A DNA stretch of 64,000 nucleotides from Rhodobacter capsulatus (GTDB taxonomy: Bacteria > Pseudomonadota > Alphaproteobacteria > Rhodobacterales > Rhodobacteraceae): assembly GCF_003254295.1 (NCBI RefSeq), contig NZ_QKZO01000008.1, forward strand, positions 62,001 to 126,000, written 5' to 3'. The notes under the pieces are model-generated. The model was not told where the DNA came from. It did not search any database and was given only the letters and a program-made list of their open reading frames with translations. The translations under genes were made by a program, and so were the position numbers. Numbering within the stretch: position 1 is the first letter of the stretch; the number at the start of each line of letters is the position of its first letter. This document shows, piece after piece, positions 1 to 8,290 of the stretch.

Positions 1-912
1 CTGCCCCGTCGCGGCATCGCCGCCGTGCCCTCCGAGGTGCTGATCACCATGGGGGCGCAAAACGGGCTTTGGCTCGCGGCGCAGGTTTTGCTCGGGCCGG
101 GCGAACGCGCAGTGATGGAAAACCCGGGCTATCCGGGCACGCGCGCGGTGCTGGGCACGACCGGGGCCGAGGTGCTCTCGGTCGATGTCGATGACCGGGG
201 GCTGGCGCCCGAGCATCTGCCCGCGCGGCTCAAGCTGGTGGTCACCACCGCCAGCCATCATTGCCCGACCAATGCCACTCTGCCGGTCGAGCGGCGACTG
301 GCGCTGCTGGCGGCGGCCGAGACGGGGGATTTCCTGATCCTCGAGGATGATTACGAATTCGAGATGTCCTTTCTGCACTCGGCCGCGCCCTCGCTGAAAT
401 CGCTCGATGCGGGCGGGCGCGTCGTGCATCTGGGCTCATTCTCGAAATCGCTGTTTCCGGGGCTGCGGCTGGGCTATCTCGTCGCGCCCGCGCCTTTCGT
501 TGCGGCGGTGCGGGCGCTGCGCGCCACCGTGCTGCGCCATCCGCCGGGGCAACTGCAACGCACGCTGGCGCTTTTCCTGTCGCTTGGCCATTACGATACG
601 CTGGTGGCGCGGATGAAAGCGTCGTTCCGCACCCGCCGCGAGGTGATGGCGAAAGCCATCGAAGACAACGGGTTGCAGGTGGCGGGGCAGGGCGGGTTCG
701 GGGGCTCCTCGTTCTGGATGCAGGCGCCCGGGACGGTCGATACCGAGGATCTGGCGCTGCGCCTGCGCGCCGAGGGGGTGCTGATCGAACCGGGCCGGGT
801 GTTCTTCGATCCGGCGCGCGCGCAGCGCAATTTCTATCGCCTCGCCTATTCCTCGATCGGCCCCGCCGCGATCCCCGAGGGCATCGCCCGCATTGCAAGG
901 GCGCTGCGCTGA
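1..912 (+). CDS. MocR/PdxR-type regulator, aminotransferase-like domain (5' truncated by window)
   Basis: The reading frame is open from the first base, so the N-terminal GntR winged-helix part lies outside the window and only about 303 codons of the fold-type I aminotransferase-like domain are seen. Visible hallmarks are HHCPTNATLP, the LEDDYEFE segment and SFSKSLFPGLRLGY, whose lysine is the PLP-binding residue. Proteins of this family are usually transcription factors that sense PLP with an amino compound, not enzymes. A remnant of xsc (taurine/sulfoacetaldehyde catabolism) starts 85 bases downstream, and R. capsulatus TauR is a MocR protein that controls taurine genes, so a taurine-type regulator is possible; that link is inference. 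A free-standing aminotransferase is the alternative but less likely. Confidence 0.8.
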   Translation: MPRRGIAAVPSEVLITMGAQNGLWLAAQVLLGPGERAVMENPGYPGTRAVLGTTGAEVLSVDVDDRGLAPEHLPARLKLVVTTASHHCPTNATLPVERRLALLAAAETGDFLILEDDYEFEMSFLHSAAPSLKSLDAGGRVVHLGSFSKSLFPGLRLGYLVAPAPFVAAVRALRATVLRHPPGQLQRTLALFLSLGHYDTLVARMKASFRTRREVMAKAIEDNGLQVAGQGGFGGSSFWMQAPGTVDTEDLALRLRAEGVLIEPGRVFFDPARAQRNFYRLAYSSIGPAAIPEGIARIARALR

Positions 913-996
913 TCTGGCCCCATCCGAACGCGCGAACTGGACCCAAGACTTCGCGCCGTTCCGGGGGGCACGGGCCGAAAAGCTCAGGAGAGACCG

Positions 997-1512
<516 letters not shown>

Positions 1513-2166
1513 TCAGTGCAGCCGGGTCCGGCCCGGGGCCATGCGGGTGCTGGCAGATCGGGCGCGGCCGTGCCGCTCTGCCAGCCTGCGGGTCTGATGG
1601 GCGACGGCGCCGATCTGCTCGGCCAGCGCGCCGATCCCCTCGGGGCTCCAGCCGCCGGTGGTCAGGGCAAGCAGGCTCTCGCGGCGCAGATCGCCCGGTT
1701 GCATCACCAGCAGATAGGCGAATTCAAGCGCCACCGAGAGCCGCTCGCCCACCCGCGCGCAAAGCGCGGGCGGGATCCGCCAGGGCGGGCCGTCAAGATC
1801 CTCGGCGCAGGCCGGACCCCGCGGGAAGCGGCCATAGGGGCCGGGCCGCGCCGCCGAGGCCGCCTCGGCGCCGATCAGCGCCGCCAGAGCGGCATTGGTC
1901 TGGCGCAGCAGGGTGAAGAAGGGGGCGGGCTGGCCCTCGGCAAGCAGCAGCCGTTCGACGAAGGCAAGCACCGTGCGACGTTCCAGTTTCGACAGCGCTG
2001 GAGGCGCGTCCGTGCGCAGATCGGGCAGATGCAGCTCGGGGGGCAGGATTTCCTGACGGGACATGGCGAACCTTTCCTGGATTGTCGTGGCACTTGATCG
2101 GGGCAGACTGGCAGAACGCGGCGCCAGAAGACGGATCAGCTCGGGATCGAGACGTCCATCGAGCAT
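1513..2166 (-). CDS. CMD-domain (carboxymuconolactone decarboxylase-like) protein, Avi_7170-like
   Basis: The predicted protein has 217 residues. It has the pattern of the CMD/AhpD-like family found beside LLM flavin monooxygenases and peptide-type ABC transporters: an ERRTVLAFVERLL helix, a GPYGRFPRGP-AEDL block and a C-terminal LLALTTGGWSPEGIGALAEQI stretch followed by AHQTR. No AhpD-type CxxC redox pair is visible, so peroxidase activity is not supported. ATG 2166 is preferred, with GGAG seven bases upstream; a second ATG at 2064 also has a good site (AGGAAAGG) and would remove 34 residues. It follows the small ORF ending at 2184 by 17 bases. The function is unknown; family assignment is by recalled pattern only. 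Confidence 0.55.
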   Translation of the reverse strand: MLDGRLDPELIRLLAPRSASLPRSSATTIQERFAMSRQEILPPELHLPDLRTDAPPALSKLERRTVLAFVERLLLAEGQPAPFFTLLRQTNAALAALIGAEAASAARPGPYGRFPRGPACAEDLDGPPWRIPPALCARVGERLSVALEFAYLLVMQPGDLRRESLLALTTGGWSPEGIGALAEQIGAVAHQTRRLAERHGRARSASTRMAPGRTRLH

Positions 2167-2183
2167 GTCGGTCTCCGTCAGGG

Positions 2184-2288
2184 TCAGCAAAGGAAGATGG
2201 CGGCGATCAGCCCCGCCCAGCCTGCCAGAAGCAGGCCGAGCAGCAGCCGGTCGCGCAGGCTGGGCGGGTGCCAGCACAGCTGTCTCAT
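2184..2288 (-). CDS. 34-residue single-pass membrane peptide, unknown
   Basis: The ATG overlaps the natural TGA of the upstream hydrolase frame (ATGA, 2285-2288), typical of translational coupling. The peptide begins MRQLCWHPPSLRDRL and continues as one hydrophobic helix of about 18 residues ending IAAIFLC. The codon third positions are G/C rich as in the neighbours. It lies between the hydrolase and the CMD-domain gene in an apparent three-gene minus-strand unit. It may be a genuine small membrane protein or the relic of a larger one; no family is recognised. Confidence 0.4.
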   Translation of the reverse strand: MRQLCWHPPSLRDRLLLGLLLAGWAGLIAAIFLC

Positions 2289-2359
2289 GCGCGTTTCTCC
2301 ACCGCCCGGGGCCGGGGCAGGCGGCCGAGCAGCCGGTCGCGCAGCGCCTTGCCCGCGGG

Positions 2360-2839
2360 CTAGGGGCCGAAACCGGCGGCGACATTGATGTGACCGGCCG
2401 CGCCCAGATCGATCAGCTCCGAGCCCCAGGCCGCGGCCAGTTCCGAGGCGCGGGCAAAGCTCATCCAGGGGTCGTTGCGCGAGGCGACGAGCAGGCTGGG
2501 CACCGGCAGCGCCCGGCGCGAGGGCGAGCCGAAATGGCCGATCCGGCGCGCGCCGCGGGTGTCGGCGGGGGCGACGAACATCGCCGCCCGGACCTCGATC
2601 TGCGGCCATTTCGCCAACAGGCGCGCCACCAGAACCGCGCCAAGGCTGTGGCCGACCAGCACCGCATTCGGGTGCTGCAGCACCATCCCCGCCAGTTCCG
2701 CCTCCCACAGATCGGGCATCGGCCGGTCGGGGCAGGGCAGGTCGACCATCAGCGCGGTCGGATCGGTGGCGGCCCACCAGTCCTGCCAGTGCGGCGCGGG
2801 CGAGCCATCCAGGCCCGGAACGAGCAGCGTCTTGATCAT
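2360..2839 (-). CDS. RBBP9/YdeN-type alpha/beta serine hydrolase, truncated by an amber codon
   Basis: From ATG 2839 (AGAGG about seven bases upstream) the protein reads IKTLLVPGLDGS near the start, carries the nucleophile elbow VGHSLGAVL, a DPWMSF segment with the likely acid, and GAAGHIN with the catalytic histidine. It stops at TAG 2360-2362, directly after GFGP. In this family that position is GFGPWP, and the frame stays open after the TAG for 24 more codons (PAGKALRDRLLGRL...) to a TGA at 2285-2287 that overlaps the next gene. A single G-to-A change (TGG to TAG) therefore explains the stop. The triad is upstream of the lesion, so a shortened product may still fold. A small palindrome ATCACG-N5-CGTGAT at 2877-2893 lies in the promoter area. 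Confidence 0.7.
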   Translation of the reverse strand: MIKTLLVPGLDGSPAPHWQDWWAATDPTALMVDLPCPDRPMPDLWEAELAGMVLQHPNAVLVGHSLGAVLVARLLAKWPQIEVRAAMFVAPADTRGARRIGHFGSPSRRALPVPSLLVASRNDPWMSFARASELAAAWGSELIDLGAAGHINVAAGFGP

Positions 2840-2876
2840 GGGAACCTCTGCGGTCGGGTTGCGTTGTGAAATGTCT

Positions 2877-2893
2877 ATCACGGATGTCGTGAT
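2877..2893. promoter_or_regulatory. Short inverted repeat upstream of the hydrolase gene
   Basis: ATCACG (2877-2882) and CGTGAT (2888-2893) form a perfect inverted repeat with a five-base centre, 38 bases before the hydrolase start. It could be an operator of that minus-strand unit. The rest of the gap 2894-3265 shows no convincing gene; an AT-rich block at 3165-3215 probably holds the promoter of the small genes that begin at 3266. Confidence 0.3.
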
Positions 2894-3265
2894 TTATGGT
2901 TCCAAAGACCGGCGGGGAAAGAGAAGATCCTGCCCTTTTGCAGCCCCCGGGCAGGACGCTGTTCCCGGCCGCGTCGCTGTGGCCTGTGGCGGCCCGGGGG
3001 GCAGCGCTGCCGGGGCGTCTTGCCGCCGGATTGGCCGGGGCGTCCCGCGTTCCGGTGCCCCGGATCGCGGATCGGGTCGCGAATGCGTAATATAAAACAG
3101 GGCTTTGCGGTTCGATCCTTGCTGAATCGGACGGGGCGTTCCGGCTGTCTCGGGGAACAAACTGCTAAATAACGACCAAATTAGACGAGATTATTTCCTT
3201 GTAAAGACGACTTGTCCGGTGGAGTATTTTCGATGTTCCGACGCCTGATCAAGAAAGGATCCGTC

Positions 3266-3508
3266 ATGACACATGCCCTGCCGATCCCCTCGCCTCCGCG
3301 GCCGGTCAGGTTGCTGCCGATGCAGTTCGCCGCGCCCCTGCGCACGGCCGAATCCTACGGGATCGAGCCCTTCGACGAGGCCGGACCGATCGGCCGGGCC
3401 GCGCGTTCGGACCGGGTGTCGGGCCGCGCGCATCCGGTTGGCTGGGGGCTGGCGGTTGCGGGCGCGCTTCTGGCCTGGGGCGGCCTTGTGCTGTGGTCCG
3501 CCGCATGA
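3266..3508 (+). CDS. Small membrane-anchored protein of unknown function
   Basis: The 80-residue product starts at ATG 3266, behind AAGGA. The first 55 residues are Pro/Arg rich and soluble-looking; residues about 58-79 (WGLAVAGALLAWGGLVLWSA) form one hydrophobic helix, so it is probably a C-tail-anchored inner-membrane protein. Its stop overlaps the start of the next small ORF (ATGA at 3505-3508), suggesting a bicistron. No family is recognised. Confidence 0.5.
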   Translation: MTHALPIPSPPRPVRLLPMQFAAPLRTAESYGIEPFDEAGPIGRAARSDRVSGRAHPVGWGLAVAGALLAWGGLVLWSAA

Positions 3509-3693
3509 ACGCCGCCGCGCCGCTTTACGCCGTGACGATGGTGGACACCCGCACCGATCAGCCGCATCGCGTCGGCGGTCGGGTGCAGACCCGGTTCACC
3601 CACGATCCCGAAGAGGCCCGCCGACATTTCCTGCAAGACCGCGATCCGCGGCTGTGGCGGATCGTGGTGAGGCCGCTGACGCTGCAAGGCTGA
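3505..3693 (+). CDS. 62-residue hypothetical protein
   Basis: The ATG overlaps the TGA of the preceding gene. The protein (MNAAAPLYAVTMVDTRTDQP at the start) is soluble, rich in charged residues, and has no cysteine. A conserved-looking centre DPEEARRHFLQDRDPRLWRI suggests a small folded domain. No function can be named; coupling to the tail-anchored protein upstream is the main context. Confidence 0.45.
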   Translation: MNAAAPLYAVTMVDTRTDQPHRVGGRVQTRFTHDPEEARRHFLQDRDPRLWRIVVRPLTLQG

Positions 3694-3765
3694 GCGGTCG
3701 CGGGGGCGATCGTTTCGACCCGGCACGCCGCGTGCGACATCACCCTGATCATCCTGGGGGAGCCC

Positions 3766-4089
3766 ATGATTGCCAAAGTGCTGTTGTCTCTGACAACCCG
3801 CCGCCCACGGTCTTGGGAACTGGCCGAGACCGGTCTTGACGTCCTTGCCGCCGATCTTGCCCGCGAGGGCTGGCGCGTCCGTTTTGCCGGGCCGCGATGG
3901 GATCTGGTCTGGATGCGGGAATGGCAGGTGCCGCATGCCTGCAATGTTCTGGTCCTGCCCGATCCGGGGCAGGGCGGCTGGGGCGACAGCCGCTGGGCGA
4001 ACCATGGCCTGCCGCCGCTGCGCGCCGGGTGGCAATGGCACACGCTTGTTGCGCAGCGGCGGCGGCATCGGTCCTTTGCCGCGATCTGA
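3766..4089 (+). CDS. Hypothetical protein, 107 residues
   Basis: ATG 3766 is preceded by GGGGGAG. The frame shows the strong third-position GC of the region and no competing plausible frame. The sequence is Trp and Arg rich (SWELAETGLDVLAADLAREG, then a GGWGDSRWANHG segment) and lacks signal peptide or membrane helices. No domain is recognised. It could be a lineage-specific protein; its reality rests on the ribosome site and codon pattern. Confidence 0.4.
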   Translation: MIAKVLLSLTTRRPRSWELAETGLDVLAADLAREGWRVRFAGPRWDLVWMREWQVPHACNVLVLPDPGQGGWGDSRWANHGLPPLRAGWQWHTLVAQRRRHRSFAAI

Positions 4090-4149
4090 GCCCTGATCTG
4101 CGCCCCCGCAGGTCTCGCCCGCGGTGAAAGGTTCGTCGCGCCGTCCGAG

Positions 4150-4211
4150 GGCTGGTCGGGCAGGAAGGCGCCAAGGCGCAGCTTGCGGTGCGGGCGGTCG
4201 GGCGTGGTCAC
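4150..4211 (-). pseudogene. 5' stub of an LLM-type (NtaA/SnaA) flavin monooxygenase gene
   Basis: A GTG at 4211 with an AGGAG site upstream opens a frame reading VTTPDRPHRKLRLGAFLP, which resembles the first residues of NtaA/SnaA/DszA-type FMN-dependent monooxygenases. After about 18 codons the resemblance is lost. CMD-domain proteins of the type encoded at 1513-2166 are commonly neighbours of such monooxygenases, which supports reading this as another relic of the same eroded cluster. The short match makes the call tentative. Confidence 0.3.
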
Positions 4212-4225
4212 GGGGATCTCCTGCG

Positions 4226-4257
4226 GACAAGAAAACGGCCCGTCGCTTGCGGCGACG
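4226..4257 (-). terminator. Intrinsic terminator after the amidotransferase gene
   Basis: On the minus strand CGTCGC (4257-4252) and GCGACG (4246-4241) pair around a five-base loop, and a T-rich stretch TTTTCTTG follows at about 4236-4229. It sits about 60 bases past the amidotransferase stop. Confidence 0.5.
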
Positions 4258-4318
4258 AGGGGGCATCGGGAAGGGGCGGGGCGGAAGCTCCTTCCTGACG
4301 GCGCCCGAATGCGGCGGC

Positions 4319-5035
4319 TCAGCCCGCCATCGCGGCCGCAAGGGCGGCGTTCATCCGCGCGGCGGTGGCGCGAAAGGTGCCCAGATGCGGCGCGACCTCG
4401 GCGGCAAGCCCCGCGGCGCGGGCCTCGCCCAAGGCGGCGCGCAGGCTTTCGGCATAGGCGGGGATCTGCTGCCAGTCGGCCACCGTCGTTTCGGTGATCT
4501 CGATGTGGAACTGCATCCCCCAGGCGTGGCGCCCCCAGCGGATCGCCTGCGCGCCACAGGCCGCGTTTTCCGCCAGCACCACCGCCCCTTCGGGCAGGAT
4601 CGTGATCTCGGCGCCATGCCATTGAAAGCTCTGCAGCCGCGCGGGCAACTGGCCGAAGATCGGGTCCGCCGCCCCGGCCGCGGTGCGGCGGACCTCGCAC
4701 AGGCCGACCTCGGGCGCGGCCATCGGCCCGACCCGGCCGCCCAGAGCCTCGGCGAGCAGCTGATGACCCAGACAGATCCCCAGATAGGGCCGCCCGAGAT
4801 CCGCCACCCAGGTCCGGATCGCCGCCAGTTCGGCGCGCATCCACGGCAGTTCATCCTTTTGCCACAGATCCTGCGGCCCGCCCATCGCCACCATCAGATC
4901 GAAGCCCGAAAGCGGCGGGATCGGCTCGCCCGCGTCCAGCTCGACGGTGGTCAGACGATGGCCCGCCGCCGCCCAAAGATCGCGCAGGGTTCCGGGGTGT
5001 TCAACGGCAAGGTGTTGGAAAACAAGGATGTTCAT
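4319..5035 (-). CDS. Class I glutamine amidotransferase-like protein (GMP synthase N-domain type)
   Basis: The 238-residue protein has the GATase1 fold signatures: GGPQDLW, the nucleophile elbow YLGICLGHQLLAEALGG and MQFHIE with the second and third triad members. It is a stand-alone amidase of the YpdB/GuaA-like group; the substrate is unknown. ATG 5035 gives MNILVFQH, the usual start of this group, and is preferred over ATG 5059. It follows the ModC-type ATPase gene by about 16 bases on the same strand, so the two may be co-transcribed, although a role in molybdate transport is not obvious. Confidence 0.75.
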   Translation of the reverse strand: MNILVFQHLAVEHPGTLRDLWAAAGHRLTTVELDAGEPIPPLSGFDLMVAMGGPQDLWQKDELPWMRAELAAIRTWVADLGRPYLGICLGHQLLAEALGGRVGPMAAPEVGLCEVRRTAAGAADPIFGQLPARLQSFQWHGAEITILPEGAVVLAENAACGAQAIRWGRHAWGMQFHIEITETTVADWQQIPAYAESLRAALGEARAAGLAAEVAPHLGTFRATAARMNAALAAAMAG

Positions 5036-5051
5036 CGGGTCTCCGGGGCTT

Positions 5052-5759
5052 TCAGACACGCACGAGGCGCAGGGATGGCGGCGGCGGCGGCGCGGCGCTC
5101 AGCCGCCCGGCATCGAGCCGCAGCACGCGGTCGGCCAGGCGCCGCGCCTCGGCGGGGTCGTGGCTTGTCATCAGCGTGGTGGCGCCGAACCGGTCGTGCA
5201 GGCGGCGCAGGTGATCTTGCAGCCGGGCGCGGGTGTCGGGATCAAGCGCCGAGAGCGGCTCGTCGAGCAAGAGCAGCTTCGGGCGCCGCGCCAGCGCCCG
5301 CACCAGCGCAAGCCGCTGTTTCTGCCCGCCCGAAAGCTGCGCCGGAAAGGCTGCGGCAAGCCCCGTCAGCCCCGCCAGCTCGAGCATCTCGGCCACCCGC
5401 GCCCCCCGCGCGCGTCGGGGCAGATCGTGCAGCGCAAAGCCGATCTGCCCCGCCACCGTCATGTTCGGAAACAGCGCGTAATCCTGAAAGACAAAGCCCA
5501 GCGGCCGGGCCCGGACCGGCAGATCGATCCCGCGCGCCGTGTCGCACCAGACATGCCCGGCCATCGCAACCCGCCCGCGCCAGGGCCGCGCCAGCCCCGC
5601 GATCAGCCGCAACAGCGTCGTCTTGCCCGCCCCCGAAGGCCCCGTCAGCACCAAAAATTCCCCCACCGCCGCCGTCAGCCCGACATCAAGCGTGAACGGA
5701 CCCTCGGGCCCCGAAAGCCGGGTGGCAAGCGTGACGTCAAGCGGGGCGGCAGTTGGCAC
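5052..5759 (-). CDS. modC: Molybdate/tungstate-type ABC transporter ATP-binding protein
   Basis: The 235-residue ATPase shows Walker A GPSGAGKTT, a Q-loop FVFQDYALFPN, the signature LSGGQKQR, Walker [13 protein letters not shown] and the switch histidine in TSHDP. It is short and lacks the C-terminal MOP (molybdate-binding) domain of classic ModC, like R. capsulatus MorC-type or TupC-type ATPases. It is transcribed away from the ModA/ModB-like genes; the 108-base divergent region carries a Mo-box-like palindrome. Powers import of an oxyanion across the inner membrane; specificity for molybdate versus tungstate cannot be read here. Confidence 0.75.
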   Translation of the reverse strand: MPTAAPLDVTLATRLSGPEGPFTLDVGLTAAVGEFLVLTGPSGAGKTTLLRLIAGLARPWRGRVAMAGHVWCDTARGIDLPVRARPLGFVFQDYALFPNMTVAGQIGFALHDLPRRARGARVAEMLELAGLTGLAAAFPAQLSGGQKQRLALVRALARRPKLLLLDEPLSALDPDTRARLQDHLRRLHDRFGATTLMTSHDPAEARRLADRVLRLDAGRLSAAPPPPPSLRLVRV

Positions 5760-5797
5760 GGTGTTTGTCCTGCATTGGCGCGGGGGAGTTGACCTTG

Positions 5798-5824
5798 TCG
5801 CTATAAGGGTTGACTACATATCGA
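5798..5824. promoter_or_regulatory. Mo-box-like palindrome (ModE/Mop-type operator)
   Basis: TCGCTAT (5798-5804) and ATATCGA (5818-5824) form the TCGNTAT...ATANCGA arrangement of ModE-family operators with a 13-base centre that includes CTAC, as in the E. coli modA operator. It lies between the divergent ATPase gene (start 5759) and the binding-protein gene (start 5868). R. capsulatus has ModE-like regulators MopA and MopB that bind such sites; the assignment here is by pattern. Confidence 0.6.
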
Positions 5825-5867
5825 TAAGCGGCGCTTGTCCAGCCCGCAAGACCGACAGGAGTTTCCC

Positions 5868-6575
5868 ATGCGCAAAAGCCTTGCCATCCTTTCCGTTCTC
5901 GTCCTTTCCGCCTCTGCCAGCCTGGCCGAAGATCTGGTGATCGGCGCGGGGGCGGGCTATCGCCGTCCGATGGCCGAGGCGGTGGCGGCCTGGAAGGCGC
6001 AAAGCGGTGACAGCGTCGGCGAGGTCTATGGCAACATGGGGCAGGTGCTGGGCCAGGCGCGCGAAAGCGGCAAGATGGCGATGGTCTGCGGCGACAAGGC
6101 GGTGCTGGCCAAGGCCGAGGGGCTGCGCTTCGAGCGTTTCCTGCCGCTGGGCACGGGCAAGCTGGTCGTGGCTTTTCGCAAGGGGGTGAGCCTGGCCGAC
6201 CCCGCCGAACTGGCCGGGGAGCGCATCGTGAAAGTGGGGATCCCCGACGAGAAATCGGCGATTTACGGCAAGGCGGGGCGGCAGTATCTGGACCGTTCCG
6301 GGCTGGCGGCCAAGGTCGATCCGAAGCTGGTCGCGGTGGCGACGGTGCCGCAGGTGACGGCCTATCTGATCTCGGGCGATGTCGATGCGGGCTTTCTCAA
6401 CATCACCGATGCGATCGGCGCCGGGGCCGATCTGGGCGGCTGGGTCGCGGTTGATCCGGGCCTTTATCCGCCGATCGAGATCAGCTGCGGGGTGCTTGAC
6501 GCCTCGGCCGAGGGGTTTGCCGCCTTCCTGACCACGCCCGCGGCGCAAAAGATCCTGCAGCACTACGGGCTGTGA
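5868..6575 (+). CDS. modA: Molybdate/tungstate-type periplasmic binding protein
   Basis: ATG 5868 has ACAGGAG nine bases upstream and opens a signal peptide (KSLAILSVLVLSASASLA, cleavage probably before EDL). The mature part shows the ModA fold features IGAGAGYRRPMAEAV, VYGNMGQVLGQ, a cysteine in MVCGDK, and GDVDAGFLNITDAI. The protein is 235 residues, a little shorter than ModA. The atypical YRRP at the usual serine-containing anion site suggests it belongs to a divergent oxyanion-binding branch rather than canonical ModA. It is followed after 3 bases by the permease gene. Confidence 0.7.
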   Translation: MRKSLAILSVLVLSASASLAEDLVIGAGAGYRRPMAEAVAAWKAQSGDSVGEVYGNMGQVLGQARESGKMAMVCGDKAVLAKAEGLRFERFLPLGTGKLVVAFRKGVSLADPAELAGERIVKVGIPDEKSAIYGKAGRQYLDRSGLAAKVDPKLVAVATVPQVTAYLISGDVDAGFLNITDAIGAGADLGGWVAVDPGLYPPIEISCGVLDASAEGFAAFLTTPAAQKILQHYGL

Positions 6576-6578
6576 CGG

Positions 6579-7262
6579 GTGGAGGCGCTGGCCGCGGTTC
6601 TGGGCGATCCGGCGCTGGCCTTTCCGCTTGGGCTGAGCCTGCGGATCATGGCGGCGACGCTTTGCGTACATGCGACGCTGGGGGTGGCGCTGGGCTGGGC
6701 GCTGTCGAAGCGGCGCTGGCCCGGGCGCAGCCTGCTGGATATCGCGGTGACGCTGCCGATGGTGTTTCCGCCGATCGTGCTGGGCTTCGGCCTGCTGATG
6801 CTTCTGGGCCGCCGCGGCCTTGGCGGCTGGATCGAGACCGGCTTCGGCGCCGGGCTGATCTTTTCCGAGGCCGGGGTGCTGCTCGCCTCGGTCCTTGTCG
6901 GGCTGCCGCTCGTCGTCAAGCCGGTCGAGGCGGCGATTGCCGCCTTGCCTGCCAATCTGGCCGAGGCGGCGCGCACGCTTGGCCATGGCGAGATCTCGAT
7001 CTTCGCGCGGGTGATCCTGCCCAATGTCGCGGGGGCGCTGGGGGCGGGGCTTTTGATGGCCACGGCGCGGTCCTTGGGCGAGGTCGGCGTGACCTTGATG
7101 CTGGGCGGCAACATCCTGGGCCGCACCAACACGATCTCGCTGGAGATCTACAATGCGGTGACGGTGGGGGAATTCCGCCGCGCGCTCGTGCTCTCGGCGG
7201 CGCTGGGGCTCTTTTCGACGCTGGTGCTGATCGTGCTGCGCCGCCGCGCCCCCGCGCCGTGA
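6579..7262 (+). CDS. modB: Molybdate/tungstate-type ABC permease
   Basis: The GTG start at 6579 lies three bases past the binding-protein stop, so translation is probably coupled. The 227-residue protein has about five or six membrane helices and the permease EAA loop EAARTLGHGEISIFARVILPN, which docks the ATPase. The segment VTLPMVFPPIVLGFGLL is typical of ModB. Together with the ATPase on the opposite strand it completes an oxyanion importer. Confidence 0.8.
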   Translation: MEALAAVLGDPALAFPLGLSLRIMAATLCVHATLGVALGWALSKRRWPGRSLLDIAVTLPMVFPPIVLGFGLLMLLGRRGLGGWIETGFGAGLIFSEAGVLLASVLVGLPLVVKPVEAAIAALPANLAEAARTLGHGEISIFARVILPNVAGALGAGLLMATARSLGEVGVTLMLGGNILGRTNTISLEIYNAVTVGEFRRALVLSAALGLFSTLVLIVLRRRAPAP

Positions 7263-7369
7263 CCGCCGCCCGATCCCCGCACCCCGATCCCGGGCGCGAT
7301 TGACGCTGTCCGCCGTCCATGCGAAGAGGGCAAGGCCCCGGAAGCCTTTCCTCCGCCAAGGTCGTCTTC

Positions 7370-8290
7370 ATGCCGCTGCGTGTGCTTTTTTATCGTGATT
7401 ACAGCGCCTTCTCGGGGGGGCATCTGAAAGTCTGGGACTATTTCCAGCACGTCCGGTCCTCGGATCGCCATCGCGCCGAGATCTTTCTGGACCCGGCTTC
7501 GGCGCCCGCCTCGCCCTGGCAGGGCGATCCGGGCCTTGTCGATCGCTACGATCCCGAAGGCGCGGACATCCTTTTTCTGGCCGGAACCGACTGGACGGCG
7601 CTGGCCGCGCATCCGGGCATCGAGGAGCGGATCCCGGTGGTCAATCTGGTGCAGGGGCTGCGCCACGCCCGGCCGGAAACGCCGCATTTCGGCTTTCTGT
7701 CCCGCCCCGCCACCCGCATCTGCGTCAGCCCCGCGGTGGCCGAGGCGCTGCGGGCGACGGGGATCTGCAACGGTCCGATCCATGTCATCCCGAACGGCAT
7801 CGATTTCGATCTGCTGCCCGAGGGCACCGCGGCCGCCAGCGCCGACCTCTTCCTTGGCGGCGCGAAACAGCCGCAGCTGGCAAGGGCGCTGGCGGCGCGG
7901 CTGCAGGCCGAGGGCTACCGGGTCGATCTGCAGATCGAGCCGCTGCCGCGGCAGGACTATCTGGCCCGGATGGCCGGGGCGCCGATCGCGCTGCTGCTGC
8001 CCTTTGCCGAGGAGGGGTTCTATCTGCCCGCGCTGGAAGCCATGGCGCTGGGCCGGGTGGTGATCTGCCCCGATTGCGGCGGCAACCGGTCGTTCTGCAT
8101 CGACGGGGAGACGGCGCTGATGCCGCCCGCCGCGCTTGCGCCGCTGGCGCAGGCGGTGGCAGAGGCCAGCCGCAGTCCGGGGCTTGCGCAAGCCCTGCGC
8201 CAGAGGGCAAGAGAGATCAGCAAGATGCATGATATCCGCACCGAACGGGCGGCCTTCCTCGACCTTCTTCGACATATCGGACCACAATGA
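7370..8290 (+). CDS. Glycosyltransferase, family 4-like
   Basis: The protein has 306 residues from ATG 7370 (MPLRVLFYRDYSAFSGGH). It shows the GT-B pattern with GGH near the N-terminus, HVIPNGIDFDLLP, and a C-terminal nucleotide-sugar region LLPFAEEGFYLPALEAMALGRVVICPDCGGN containing the paired glutamates. It probably transfers a sugar during surface polysaccharide assembly. It overlaps the following sulfotransferase gene by ATGA, so both products likely work on the same glycan. Confidence 0.75.
   Translation: MPLRVLFYRDYSAFSGGHLKVWDYFQHVRSSDRHRAEIFLDPASAPASPWQGDPGLVDRYDPEGADILFLAGTDWTALAAHPGIEERIPVVNLVQGLRHARPETPHFGFLSRPATRICVSPAVAEALRATGICNGPIHVIPNGIDFDLLPEGTAAASADLFLGGAKQPQLARALAARLQAEGYRVDLQIEPLPRQDYLARMAGAPIALLLPFAEEGFYLPALEAMALGRVVICPDCGGNRSFCIDGETALMPPAALAPLAQAVAEASRSPGLAQALRQRAREISKMHDIRTERAAFLDLLRHIGPQ

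Noticed and set aside
3090-3130. GGTTCGATCC resembling a tRNA T-arm
   Set aside because: No acceptor, D or anticodon stems can be folded around it.
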